A stretch of 33,659 nucleotides of DNA, taken from Aureobasidium sp. EXF-3400. Its lineage: Eukaryota; Ascomycota; Dothideomycetes; Dothideales; Saccotheciaceae. Below the pieces are notes generated by a model that saw only the letters and a program-made list of their open reading frames with translations, did no database searches and was not told the origin of the DNA. Location: assembly GCA_024195585.1 (NCBI GenBank), contig SWBL01000445.1, positions 1-33,659 on the forward strand, given 5' to 3'. Both the position numbers and the translations under genes were made by a program. Shown piece by piece: positions 1 to 9,137 of this stretch (positions are counted from its first letter, which is position 1; each line of letters opens with the position of its first letter).

Positions 1-1
1 G

Positions 2-1663
2 AGAGACATACTGCCGAAATTGGAAAGATGGGAAAAGGAGAGTGGAGCAGTGTTCGAGGCCTCGAAGACAGCGTTCATCCACTTTACAAGATACAACGAT
101 TTGCTTAGAGACAGCGACATGCCCCTATGCTTCAAAACAGACCAGATCCAGCCAAGTCAGTCGATCAAAGTCCTAGGTGTAATCCTAGACCAAGGGCTTC
201 GATTCAAAGAACACCTGGCAGAAAAAGCAGAGAAAGCATTAAAAGCAGCACTAGCTCTAAAAAGGTTGCAAGGTCTAAACCCATCAACCATGCGTCAGCT
301 GTACACAGCAACAGTCGCACCAGTCATGGACTACGCGTCGCCAGTCTGGTACCTTGCAGTATCCAACAAGACACTGTCTGTGTTACACAGAGCCCAGAGA
401 GTTGCAGCACAAGCCATTGTAGGAGGATTCAGAACGCTAGGTCTCAATGTTGCAGTCCTAGAAGCAGGGATACCGTCTCTACAACAAAGATTACATGAGC
501 AGACACTTAGATTCTGGATCTCAATCCAGAAATTGGAAACCTCACACATCTACGCAAAGCTCGCTAAGATTAAGCCAATCAAGCGATTCAACTCACCTCT
601 CCGGAAAGCAGCAGCGTTGTTTAAGGAACTCAATGCAAACAGAGCCGAGAAGATCCCTGCCGTAGGGCGTGAGCCATGGAGCCCGAAGGCCCATGTGCAC
701 ATACTCGACAAGGAAGCAGCTAAACTTGCGACAGCGGAAAAGCCAGCAACAATAGACCTATACACTGATGGTTCAGTCCGCAACGGACGAGCAGGCATAG
801 GGATCTGGACATCAGAATGGGAAGTGTCGAGAACAACAAGAAGAGCCGAAGAAACGAACGTCCATCTAACAGAACTCGAAGCGATATGGATGGCTATCAA
901 AGGTCTGTCACATGAGAACAACAGACTGGTGAAGATCAGGGTCTTTTCTGACAGCCAGAGCGCGCTTCGAAGCATCCAGGCTGCAAAGATCAACGATAGT
1001 CTAGGCCTGGTCATGAGAATCAGAGAGAAGATCGCTAAAGCGACATTCTCACTGCACTGGGTCCCAGGCCACGAGGGAGTCAGAGGCAACGAGAGGGCGA
1101 ATGAACTAGCTCAGAAGGCGACAGATGTTGCCTCACCAATGCCTAACCCTGCAAGCAATGTCCCAATTTCAGCGATATACGCAAGAGCAAAGGTCATGGG
1201 CTTCAAGCCAAAACTCCAAGAGTTCTATGGCGCAACCACAGGCAAACATCTCCAGAAGATCGACAAGGCACTGCCAGGAAAACACACAAACAAGTTGTAC
1301 AACGCACTCAACAGGACAGCAGCTGCCACACTGGTCCAGCTTAGAACGAACATATCAAGACTCAACACATACCTTTGCAAAATCAATGTTGCAGACACTG
1401 ACAGATGCGAATGCGGAATGAAAGAAACAGTACAGCACTTTCTATTCTTGTGCCCAAGATGGAAAAACGAAAGACAAGCTATGAAGTCAGCACATGGCAA
1501 CAGATACTGGGATTTGTCGTATGCACTAGGAGGATACTCAATAGCAGAAAGAGAAGGGAAGAAGGTTGATGGCGAGAAAGACAAATGGCAGCCAGACCTG
1601 AAAGCAGTCAAAGCCACCATCGAATACGCTATCAAAACAGGAAGATTGCATAGGCAGATATGA
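2..1663 (+). CDS. LINE ORF2 C-terminal part: RT end, RNase H, zinc finger (5' partial)
   Basis: The frame is open to the window edge; the first in-frame start-like codon, TTG at 20, is not a real start. Numbering from it, residues 1-25 carry the end of the RT palm (ERWEKESGAVFEASKTAFIH), with the RT thumb after it. The RNase H domain spans about 245-370: YTDGS with D250, TELEA with E285, SDSQSA with D311, and VPGHEGVRGNERAN. The final acidic residue of the DEDD set, usually D in NExAD, reads N361 here. A CxC..H..C finger (DRCECGMKETVQHFLFLC) lies near 455-475, as is usual in this class. The protein would reverse-transcribe the element RNA at a nicked target and remove the RNA strand. No stop or frameshift interrupts it; activity is untested and the N361 change may weaken RNase H. 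Confidence 0.9.
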   Translation, partial: RDILPKLERWEKESGAVFEASKTAFIHFTRYNDLLRDSDMPLCFKTDQIQPSQSIKVLGVILDQGLRFKEHLAEKAEKALKAALALKRLQGLNPSTMRQLYTATVAPVMDYASPVWYLAVSNKTLSVLHRAQRVAAQAIVGGFRTLGLNVAVLEAGIPSLQQRLHEQTLRFWISIQKLETSHIYAKLAKIKPIKRFNSPLRKAAALFKELNANRAEKIPAVGREPWSPKAHVHILDKEAAKLATAEKPATIDLYTDGSVRNGRAGIGIWTSEWEVSRTTRRAEETNVHLTELEAIWMAIKGLSHENNRLVKIRVFSDSQSALRSIQAAKINDSLGLVMRIREKIAKATFSLHWVPGHEGVRGNERANELAQKATDVASPMPNPASNVPISAIYARAKVMGFKPKLQEFYGATTGKHLQKIDKALPGKHTNKLYNALNRTAAATLVQLRTNISRLNTYLCKINVADTDRCECGMKETVQHFLFLCPRWKNERQAMKSAHGNRYWDLSYALGGYSIAEREGKKVDGEKDKWQPDLKAVKATIEYAIKTGRLHRQI

Positions 1664-2019
1664 AGCAGCGAAAGACAGAAGGAACCTAACAGATTGACGC
1701 AAAAGTGCTCCCTACCCAACTACAACAACACAGCCACTACCTTGATCCAATCGCCTCTAAGCAGCGTTCGGCTGATAAGGAAGAACGCGACATAAGGAAT
1801 CGCCCGTATGGAGGAGGCCTACACCGGCTAACAATCAAGGGAAGGAAGTGTGGAGCCACTCTTTAACAAAAGCACATTGGTGTACTAGGCGTTTGCGATG
1901 AGTTCAAGGTCTGAGAGACCTTCACCCTCCTTATATAACTAGGACCGATGGACGTGATTGGCTGGAATGCTTGTTAATTATGGACAGCTCATACCCCTTG
2001 CGGGGTAAATAGCTTAAGA

Positions 2020-2043
2020 AAATCAAATCAAATCAAATCAAAT
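2020..2043 (+). repeat. (AAATC)n LINE 3' tail
   Basis: Four perfect AAATC units and a final AAAT close the LINE, just after the 3' hairpin. This marks the 3' junction of the insertion. Confidence 0.85.
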
Positions 2044-2045
2044 GT

Positions 2046-2110
2046 AATGCTGGCTAAGCTTGTTGACTATAGATAGCTCATATTTCCTCACAACAGCTTA
2101 ACACAATCGA
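2046..2110 (+). repeat. Decayed second copy of the LINE 3' tail region
   Basis: This stretch aligns by eye with the LINE's own last 70 bases (about 1958-2024). Shared blocks include TGGCT, GCTTGTT, AGCTCATA and AGCTTAA. Many differences are C-to-T or G-to-A: atggaCAGCTCATACCCC in the LINE reads ataGATAGCTCATATTTC here. It looks like the stump of an older insertion of the same family, mutated in a RIP-like way, into or beside which the present LINE inserted. The length is too short for a firm statistical claim. Confidence 0.5.
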
Positions 2111-2892
2111 GACCTATTAAATGTGACGCTAGCTCATAATTCATGGTCCATTTGTCAGAATTGCCACCAGCTGCGTCGCAGTCGAGGGCTCGTCGTATCA
2201 TGGGAGCTAGATTCATTGCAGAATAAACTTCTCACCATGTGCCGCTGATGTAAATATGGCGATCAGTGTTCACATCTCGGTCTAGATTCAGATTCTCAAG
2301 ATTGTATTGGCGTCAAGCATCAATCATCCGGCGTGAAGTTGTGATCACTTCTTCGAAAGAGCCGGTACACGCAGCACATACCGTACTTCGGGGTTATATG
2401 GCGGTGATCAATCAACATCTTGGAAGATCCGCTGCTCGCTCAACGTAGATCCAATTTTCCCAAGTGATTAGCAATGGGAAGCGTGGAGTATCGTCTACTT
2501 CTGGTTATCACATTCGCACGCTAGGGTATTGCTGACGATCGCTTTGTACCATATATATCACGAATCTCGGGTCAAAGCGTATGTAACTGGCGATATGTAA
2601 AGATATGAGTCACGACCATCGACAACCATACCGGAGAGTAGGACGTGCAATGTCACCACAGCCAGCAACTTCGAAGAGACACAGCGCATCAACTCAGTCC
2701 CGATCCTCCCTGCTGCTACGACATTTGTGCGTGCAGTTCATCATGAGCCTTGCGGCGAAGTTTTATTCGTTCGGGAACCCATTTCTCACATTATCATACT
2801 TGCTGAAAGGATACTGTAGCATGTTGTCCGTGCTATCCATTCGATCGCCTCCAGCGAGCTTCAACTGATCGACTACCTGTTCTCATAGTCAG
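2111..2892. other. Intergenic, no recognisable gene
   Basis: Only short frames without family signatures were seen between the LINE tail remnant and the chitinase relic. Nothing else is supported here. Confidence 0.5.
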
Positions 2893-3886
2893 CTAGATCT
2901 TGATCGTCCCGGCCACAAAACTCACGGAGTCGATGATACTTCTCTCGTCGGTGCGATCGCCGCTGCTTTCCCACCACATGGCACCTCCTAGTTTTCGCTG
3001 CTTAATGTAGTTGACTTTCGCTGATGTGCTAGTCAGAGTGTCGTAGGTGACCATGAGCCTGTTCACAGAATCATAGCTCCAGCATGCAACAGCTTCCTGG
3101 TCACAGAATTCTACTGCTCCAGGTCTTGGTAGAGACTTGGAGTAAGGATGTTGTAAGCGATATGTCCAAAGAGCAAGGAAGGTGCATACAACGAGCTTGG
3201 GGACTTATTGTCCTACCTTGTAATCCCAAACACCGGCCTCCCAATCATAAGTATCTCCAGATCCAATATATGGGGATCCGGGACCCGCAGTCTCAGCGAA
3301 AACGCGCCCATACAGCGGCATCCCCAAGACAACCTTCTGTGGCATGATGCCGGCAGACTTGGTATAGTAGTCCACTGCTGCTTCGGCATCGAAAGGTGTG
3401 CTTGCTGTGTTGTTCTTTGACGGAAAGATGTTCGTCTGATGACCTGCTACGGCGGCCCACGAACCCGTAAAATCATATGCCATGAGGTTCCAGAAATTTA
3501 CGTAACGGTCCATCTCATTGAGTTTCATCTATTTGTAATGGGAGGACCCACTAGATGATGCCACAGTCAGCAAGAAACGTGAGGGCTGTGATAGCTTGGA
3601 GGCAAGTCCGTCAAGCTCGGCGCGAACTGTACGGAGCAATGACACATAACTTTGCGCGTCTACATCATTCTGCGGATATTCCCAATCGATGTCTAGACCA
3701 TCAAATCCAAGGTCAGCGAGTAAGGCAACCGCCGTTTGAGCAAAGTTCTGTCGGCCGTTCTCTGTAGCTAACACGCTCCCGATATTTTCCGAGTATTTCG
3801 AGCCTCCAATGCTGAGTAATGTTTTCAGCTTTCGATTCTTTTTCTTGAGAAGGAAAAGTTGTTTCAAACAGCCATACAGGTTGGTA
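2893..3886 (-). pseudogene. GH18 chitinase pseudogene (5'-truncated, in-frame TAG)
   Basis: A fungal endochitinase of glycoside hydrolase family 18, which cuts beta-1,4-GlcNAc chains. The surviving exon starts near 3886 after a CAG acceptor (YGCLKQLFLLKKKNRKLKTL, then LLSIGG). It carries the full catalytic motif DGLDIDWEYP and the MAYDFTGSW and GMPLYGR motifs. An 81-bp intron (3136-3216, GTAGGA...CCAAG) lies inside VWDYK/SLPRPGA. The last exon, 2893-3135, encodes the conserved end with LGGAMWWESSGD and stops at TAG. A TAG at 3529-3531 breaks the frame between SSHYK and MKLNEMDRY, where the family has a sense codon; CAG to TAG would explain it. The N-terminal exon with signal peptide and first beta strand was not found up to about 4300. 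With no proper start and an internal stop it should be dead, although the rest of the frame is undamaged, so the loss looks recent. Confidence 0.88.
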
Positions 3887-5271
3887 CTGATCACGTTCCT
3901 CACACGCGTTATCGACCACTTATTCCGCGCATTGTGTACCACTGTCACCTGGAGTCCTCAGTCCTCTATGTGAGTTCGAACACGAGACAAAGCCTTTCTG
4001 TGATTGACACGCCAACACTTGTCAAGGCCGACGCATCCAGTCACCGTCTCCTCAGTCAGCGTATAATCATCGTCTCACGAACCTGCCTAACACAAACCGC
4101 TCAGTCCCATCGACTCCTCCCGACGCTTTTCGAGAGATACTCGTGTCAACAACCACCAGGGCTGCGGTCGCGTGCGTCAGCATATTCCTCGTTACGAACA
4201 CAAGAGTTGGGCGGCTGTCGCAAGTCATAACGAGCATCACACCGTCCGCCGCCTCAATCGTTCTGCCGTCACGTCGTTCTGATTTCTACTTCCCTAGACT
4301 CTATCTCCCACAACAACCAATACATGTCCGTTCGCGCAACTCGCCGATCACGAACATCGATCGATCGTGTTGGCGACATCCGTCTTGTTGCTTCTCGCAG
4401 ACCCAGTATCCTCTGAGGGCCTTCTCGTCCACCATCTCAATCTTTCGACCACTCTCGTCGCTCGTCGTCGCAAAATCTCTTGACATCAATCCTTGCCGAC
4501 TGGACGACGTCTCCTGCGACTTTGTCTCACACGTCTGGCCAGGCCGAGGCAGACACTATGGCACGGCCTCGATCGTACCGGCGAAAGATCCAAGAGTCAG
4601 TACATCTGCATCCATATGGTTGACTCTCCGGGACAGTTCTATTCTACAACCTATGGTTCATCTGGACCAAATGCAGACTGTCTCCTATTGATAGCTGTCT
4701 CTGCTCCACACATGGTGACACAGCTGCGCGCTGTAACCTCGTGTCTGGTCTGACACTCTCGCCTCTGCTCAACAAGACGGCCATTTCTTTGCGGACATCT
4801 TTGCGTGCGCCAGACGCTGTCCCAGACGATCGACTGGGTGATGAGAAGCAGATCCGTCATCCCATACCTATCTTATCGTCCGTCTTCATCGCCAGACACT
4901 CGATGACTGAGTTCACAACTTCCCCCGACTTGTCGTTCGTCGCGGCTTAGAACTCGGAAGATTCGCTAGCGTCGTGTTATAGACCCCGACAACCACCTTT
5001 CATCACGGTAAACAGAACACAAATGCTACTATGATGGCTCAAGACAATATCTGCTCTAGAAACATGGGCTCTGATATGGCTATAGTGTGCTTGAGATCGT
5101 AGTCGCAGGCTACACCAAGCTTTGATGGAGCCCACATCACCTACTCAAGGACCGGTAGCCCGCACCCTTTTTCCTCTCCGACTCCATGACTCGTCGTGTG
5201 CAGCCCTTGATAACCACCCTGGGTGCTGTATATATCTCGTAATTTTGGTTTGTGGATTCGACCTTGGAGAA
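3887..5271. other. Gene-poor stretch with one half of a duplicated sequence
   Basis: No family was recognised. The plus strand from 4090 to 4960 is pyrimidine-rich and stays open in several frames (up to 182 codons at 4143-4691), which is probably a compositional effect. A segment at about 4110-4260 is shared with 8020-8170 (see the repeat entries). Confidence 0.45.
4110..4260. repeat. Unknown duplicated sequence, copy A
   Basis: It aligns with 8020-8170. In the best ungapped 63 bases (4180-4242 against 8096-8158) I count 43 identities. In one plus frame both give a similar peptide (VGRLSQVITS here, VGRPAQVIKS there); on the minus strand both also give related peptides (TCDSRPT against TCAGRPT). 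This is likely a fragment of an old duplicated coding region whose coding strand I cannot decide. Confidence 0.5.
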
Positions 5272-6256
5272 CTAGGCATTGAGTTCGTTCAGGACTCTGT
5301 CCATACCAGCCCTCGATCTCGCTCCAGCTTCGAAGATTCGTTTGAGTCGCCCGTTCTGTCGATAGGTATTCAAATACCCAACACCAATCACTTCCCATCG
5401 GCCTCCGGCTGGCTGTGTAATTGTCAGATATAGGGATGGCGATAGAGCAACTGATAGCAGCACTACTCTTTTCCAAGTGCGTCGAAGTCTTGCAACCTGG
5501 TGTTTGACATCAAGTCTGTGATAAGTGCCGAAAGAATTTTCGAATTGTGCGTCATGCAGTCTAGACGTAATGTCAGTCTCGCAAAAGCTTGCTCAGCTGT
5601 TTGTACGTGTCTACTAACGATCGACCACTGAGCTGTGATTTCGCAGCCAGAAGGTCGTGGGTAGTTGCATGACACTGTAATATATCCGTGGCATCGAACG
5701 TGTTGTCCAGAATCGAGTAGATTAGGTATATGACCACCAGAAAGCTGCTTTGAGACCAGCTATTTGCCACCAGGGATCCTGTGCTGAAAGCCAGAGTAAC
5801 CAGATTGAGGACAAGCGATCTGATCTCCTGGTAGTATGTATCGATCGCGCTGATCTTGTTGATAGACAGCCCTTTCTTCGACTCGTTGTCTGTCTGATCC
5901 CAGCTCTTTCTTTCCAAGGTACTCATAATGCTTCGATGCGTTTCCCTGTTGGTGACCGCCTGGAGCACCGCTTTGCAGTCGGAAATGATCGGGTCGATGG
6001 TAGCAAAGACAAGGCTACTCACAACGATCAGATGTGCTTTGTCTCGTGCGATGAGGTGTTGTACGAGATAGGACTCCATCAAAGCACAACAGCCCTCAAG
6101 GACCTCGAGTGCACAACAGGCGAGCATTACTCGAGCAGCGGGCTTATTCTTAGGCAATGCAAGGTGAAAGCCTTTGATCCAATAGCTGAGACCATAGTCA
6201 TCGGTATCTCGTGTCGAATGTGTAGGTAGAAGAGGGTCGACTTCTGTGGCAGGCAT
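5272..6256 (-). pseudogene. Membrane protein, ABC-exporter TMD-like, frameshifted
   Basis: The ATG at 6256 opens a 227-codon frame (MPATEVDPLLPTHS start) ending at TGA 5573-5575. Skipping one base there continues into a second open frame (DITSRLHDAQFENSFGTYHR and on) for about 100 codons to a stop at 5272. Together there are five or six hydrophobic stretches, the clearest being ARVMLACCALEVL, LIVVSSLVFATI, LVLNLVTLAF, FLVVIYLIYSI and VVLLSVALSPSLYL. The long amphipathic linkers between them resemble the coupling helices of a type-I ABC exporter half. The last part (VGYLNTYRQNGRLKRI... SRAGMDRVLNEL) resembles the end of such a domain. No Walker A/B or LSGGQ was found downstream, so the ATPase half is missing. 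A disabled transporter fragment is my best reading; family assignment is by eye only, and another multi-span protein remains possible. Confidence 0.45.
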
Positions 6257-7529
6257 GCTGTCGTTGATGCTCGGAGGTAAAGTCTGTCAACGTGGGTAGA
6301 TGTTCGTTTTGGAAAGCCCACGAAGCCCCCGCACCGAGTGATAGAATATGCAGAGCTTTGCATGTCAGGTACATGCGATACCACACCCTGGCAATCTCCA
6401 GGATTGCCAGACGAGAGGAGTCTGGCCTCTTTCCCGCCCCACGTGTAGTACAGCGATAGATAGATTAAAGTGTACGAATCATGCATCTGGGAGTAAGCGA
6501 GTGGGCTTGTGAGTTGTAGACATTGAACTAACTGCATGTCGACAGATGCAAGTAGGAAAAGACCAATTCGAGACATCTATGACGAGCATCTCTATGCAGA
6601 GCGAGGTTTGCAGCTCGAATGCGTTCGTTGCTCGGATGTTGTTGACGCATCCCAGAGCGAGTGACATCGCATGTCTCTGTGCAAATTGTACCGATACGTC
6701 TTTTCGCAATTAGCAGTCGCAAGAGTATGGTTGCTTTGATCGAATGGTTAGTTCACAGCTGAACAAGATTCCTCTCTGTGAACGACAGTACAATAGATAA
6801 GAGCTGAATTGAGTCTAGAGCGAAAGGACCAGGACGCAAGCTGGTACTAACGCTTTGATGAGCCTCTGACCGATCGAACAATGGTCAACTCATCAAACTG
6901 CGGTACCATGACATCACATTATCATGGAACAAAATCCAATCAGTACTATCTCCACTCCTCATGTCGAGAGCGCCATGACTTTGAGTGAACCAGACGTATG
7001 TGCGGGCACAATTAGTTGAGCGCCTCGCAATCAAAGTCTGTTGACCTATCCATCTGGTCGACCGAACTTCCAACGTCGAACCACCGAATGTATCAGATAT
7101 TGATCTTGCAGAACCAACAATCAGCGCTGCAAGCATGAATTGCATCAAGTCTGTCCGATCTGCCCTTGATGAGTGCCAATCCTCGCTCGGTGGCCACGAC
7201 CATGTGTGTTCATAGATGTTGTCATTCCTTTCGCTATCATATCAAACCCACACATGTTCCGAAATGATGTCGCCGTGAGCTGAAATGTATGCGAGGGGTC
7301 GCTTTGATGAACATGGCTAGACGCCACTCACCTCTGGTGTGATAAGATGCCTTTGTTGAAGCCACGTCGGCTCCGCCGCACGGGCTTTGGTGCAAAGGCA
7401 ACACCGACAGTGCGAGAATGTTACCTATCTGACCAATGGTGGTCGTGCCGAATAAGAGTGAAAAGTGAAAACTGATCGGAATGTTAGTCTCGATGTTCTG
7501 GATAACTTGTTAATGTCAGTTATCTCAGT
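6257..7529. other. Intergenic, no recognisable gene
   Basis: Only short overlapping frames without motifs were seen. A small patch at about 7330-7480 (minus strand) can be read as a hydrophobic peptide containing TTTIGQIGNILALSVLP. It lies directly downstream of repeat copy 1 and may belong to the same relic. Confidence 0.4.
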
Positions 7530-7935
7530 TGGCCTGCGGTGAGAAGAATCTTCAGCATGGATGGAAACTCCTTTTGCCTTGGATCCTGATGGGTCGCAAA
7601 GAGGCTGGACAGCCCGAGCTGAGATCTAAACAGAGGCCTGATACTCGGTCAAGTCGACGGATCCTAGGTCTGTAAGAGAAAACAAAGCGTTTTACATTGT
7701 AAATGCTCCCCAACGCTTCACTGCTGCAGATCTTGAGATCTAACCGCAGTCGCTTGGGTCATGGCTTGACATATAAACATATAGAAAACATTGCTAAATA
7801 GATAGCCTTGTGCGCTCGACCACAGAGATTGCCGAACGTCCTGCAAAGACTTGACATTGTGCTGAGCTGCATGCGTTACCAACGCAAAGTTCAACGTAAA
7901 CATGATCGTTACTGAAGCAACGTCCACACGAAACG
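7530..7935 (-). repeat. Unknown gene-relic family, copy 1 of 3
   Basis: Homologous to 10430-10825 and 12275-12600. Shared plus-strand landmarks are TTCAGCATGGATGGAAACT near 7551 (TTCAGCATGGACGGAAACT in copy 2) and a run about 150-250 bases further on containing the equivalent of ACAAAGCGTTTTACATTGTA. On the minus strand this copy reads VTIMFTLNFALVTHAAQHNV followed by SSAQGYLFSNVFYMF, then a stop; with one shift it reads KEFPSMLKILL. Copy 2 has VTIMFAVNV and KKFPSMLKTL. The three must descend from one spliced protein-coding gene, perhaps a membrane protein from the hydrophobic runs, but I do not recognise the family. Stops and shifts make this copy a relic. Confidence 0.6.
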
Positions 7936-8019
7936 GACGCGAAGTTCAAACAGGTTTGTATCGTTAACTTGTCCCTCCAGGTGGCATGTCGGCATTCCAA
8001 GAACTGTCACAACTTCGGC

Positions 8020-8170
8020 TATCTGTTCCCGTCGATCTTCCTGACGTTTCTCAGACCCTCGCGTCGATGGCGGACATGACCATGACTGCGACGGTCAGCG
8101 TTTTACTCATTGCCATGGGAAAAGTTGGACGGCCAGCACAAGTTATAAAGAGCACAACGTCCTTCATCGC
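8020..8170. repeat. Unknown duplicated sequence, copy B
   Basis: Partner of 4110-4260 (43 of 63 identical in the core). It lies just past the stop of the minus-strand frame at 8238-9137. An intron from about 8255 to 8190 (CACTGAC branch, ATCCAG acceptor) could join the two on the minus strand, so it may be the last exon of that gene or relic. Confidence 0.5.
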
Positions 8171-8237
8171 TTCGCGCGGGATCTGGATTACAGCAACACC
8201 TCACTTCCGTCAGTGGGCAATTCAACAACCACTAAAC

Positions 8238-9137
8238 CTACACCGACGCCCCCAGTATAACGTTCAGTTTGTTATTGACAATTAACCTCCCACGCTTGGT
8301 GTCTACCAGTATCTGCTCATAAACATTCATTTCGTCCATAACGCTTTTGAGGTTCTCCGAGACTTCCTCTTGCGGCATCATCACAAGTGGGTAAAAGAGC
8401 CAGGCTGCCCTTCCCACAAGATCAGCATTGCAAGCTGGATAGTTTGGATCGCCCGATTCCCAGATGCGCGGATGTATGAACCTCTTATAGGGAACACCTT
8501 TATCGTCCAAAGTGGCTCGCTCGAAGAACGATACACAACATCCGCATATTTCGGCAGGAAGCATCTTCTTATGTGATCTGAACTGATTACAGATCAGTAT
8601 CCATTCACGAACCGATCCTTCGATGATCTCACGCATAACTTGTTCAGGTCCTTCTGCGAGTAACGTTGTTTCAGCAGATAGTCCTACTAGCACATTAGTA
8701 TCAGACTGTATCCTGGCTGAAAGAGCGACGCACGAGGGACTGGTGGAATGCTCCAAACAGTTGTTCTTTGGTGATCTTTGCTTTGCATGTCGAGTCCAGG
8801 CCAGGAAGATATTCTGGGATGCAGAGCTTGTAGAATGCCAGCAATCCCGCATTCTGCTCTCATTAGTCGCGAACTTCTCGACAAGCATTTTACTCACGAA
8901 TGTCTTCAGTTCGCGATCATCCAATGAAGGTGTTCTAGGGGAACTGGGGGAAGATACAAAGATTGGGATGAGCATCGCGAGTTGGGAACATGAATTTATG
9001 ATCGATATCACCAGGTAAGAACGATTGAAATCGATAACCAGAGGTTGTCTGGAGATTCTTAGCATTGTTGAACCTTCACTCATCGCTTTATAGCTGCAAG
9101 ACGATTGACGCTGCCGTACTGAGAGATGTCTGTTCAA
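8238..9137 (-). CDS. Unrecognised hypothetical protein or gene relic
   Basis: A 299-codon open frame, the longest in the left half outside the LINE. The C-terminal 150 residues look like real protein: LLAEGPEQVMREIIEGSVRE, then KKMLPAEICGCCVSFFERAT, WLFYPLVMMPQEEVSENL and MDEMNVYEQILVDTKRGRL. The N-terminal half is doubtful. It contains intron-like pieces: a GTGATA...CCCCCAG stretch near 8965-9016, and GTGAGTAAAATG at about 8897 with ACTAATG and an acceptor near 8825. In the interval after it, another frame reads more naturally (LCIPEYLPGLDSTCKAKITK). The true product is therefore probably spliced and may be broken by a shift near 8700. No family, signal peptide or catalytic motif was recognised. 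Confidence 0.35.
   Translation of the reverse strand: MNRHLSVRQRQSSCSYKAMSEGSTMLRISRQPLVIDFNRSYLVISIINSCSQLAMLIPIFVSSPSSPRTPSLDDRELKTFVSKMLVEKFATNESRMRDCWHSTSSASQNIFLAWTRHAKQRSPKNNCLEHSTSPSCVALSARIQSDTNVLVGLSAETTLLAEGPEQVMREIIEGSVREWILICNQFRSHKKMLPAEICGCCVSFFERATLDDKGVPYKRFIHPRIWESGDPNYPACNADLVGRAAWLFYPLVMMPQEEVSENLKSVMDEMNVYEQILVDTKRGRLIVNNKLNVILGASV

Larger units (their letters stand above)
1..2043 (+). mobile_element. Tad1-like LINE retrotransposon, 3' part
   Basis: A non-LTR retrotransposon running in from outside the window. What is seen is the end of the reverse transcriptase, an RNase H domain and a C-terminal cysteine/histidine finger in one open frame. About 355 bases of 3' UTR follow, with a small hairpin (TACCCC-TTGC-GGGGTA, 1992-2007), and then a tail of four AAATC units plus AAAT at 2020-2043. 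A short tandem A-rich tail with no LTR is typical of LINE 3' ends. RNase H downstream of the RT is typical of fungal Tad1 and related I-group elements. The 5' end, the RT catalytic core and any target-site duplication lie outside the window or were not found. The open frame is undamaged, so the insertion is probably fairly young. Confidence 0.9.

Noticed and set aside
550..1089. 179-codon minus-strand frame inside the LINE
   Set aside because: It is antisense to the well-supported RNase H coding frame and has no motif of its own.
4143..4691. 182-codon plus-strand frame
   Set aside because: It lies in pyrimidine-rich DNA open in several frames, with low-complexity Ser/Arg/Pro composition and no family. 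Part of it is shared with 8020-8170 on an undecided strand, so it is kept only as a repeat.
8238..9137. Terpene synthase or zinc-cluster regulator as identity for this frame
   Set aside because: No DDxxD/NSE metal-binding motif and no CysX2CysX6 cluster could be found, so it was left unassigned.
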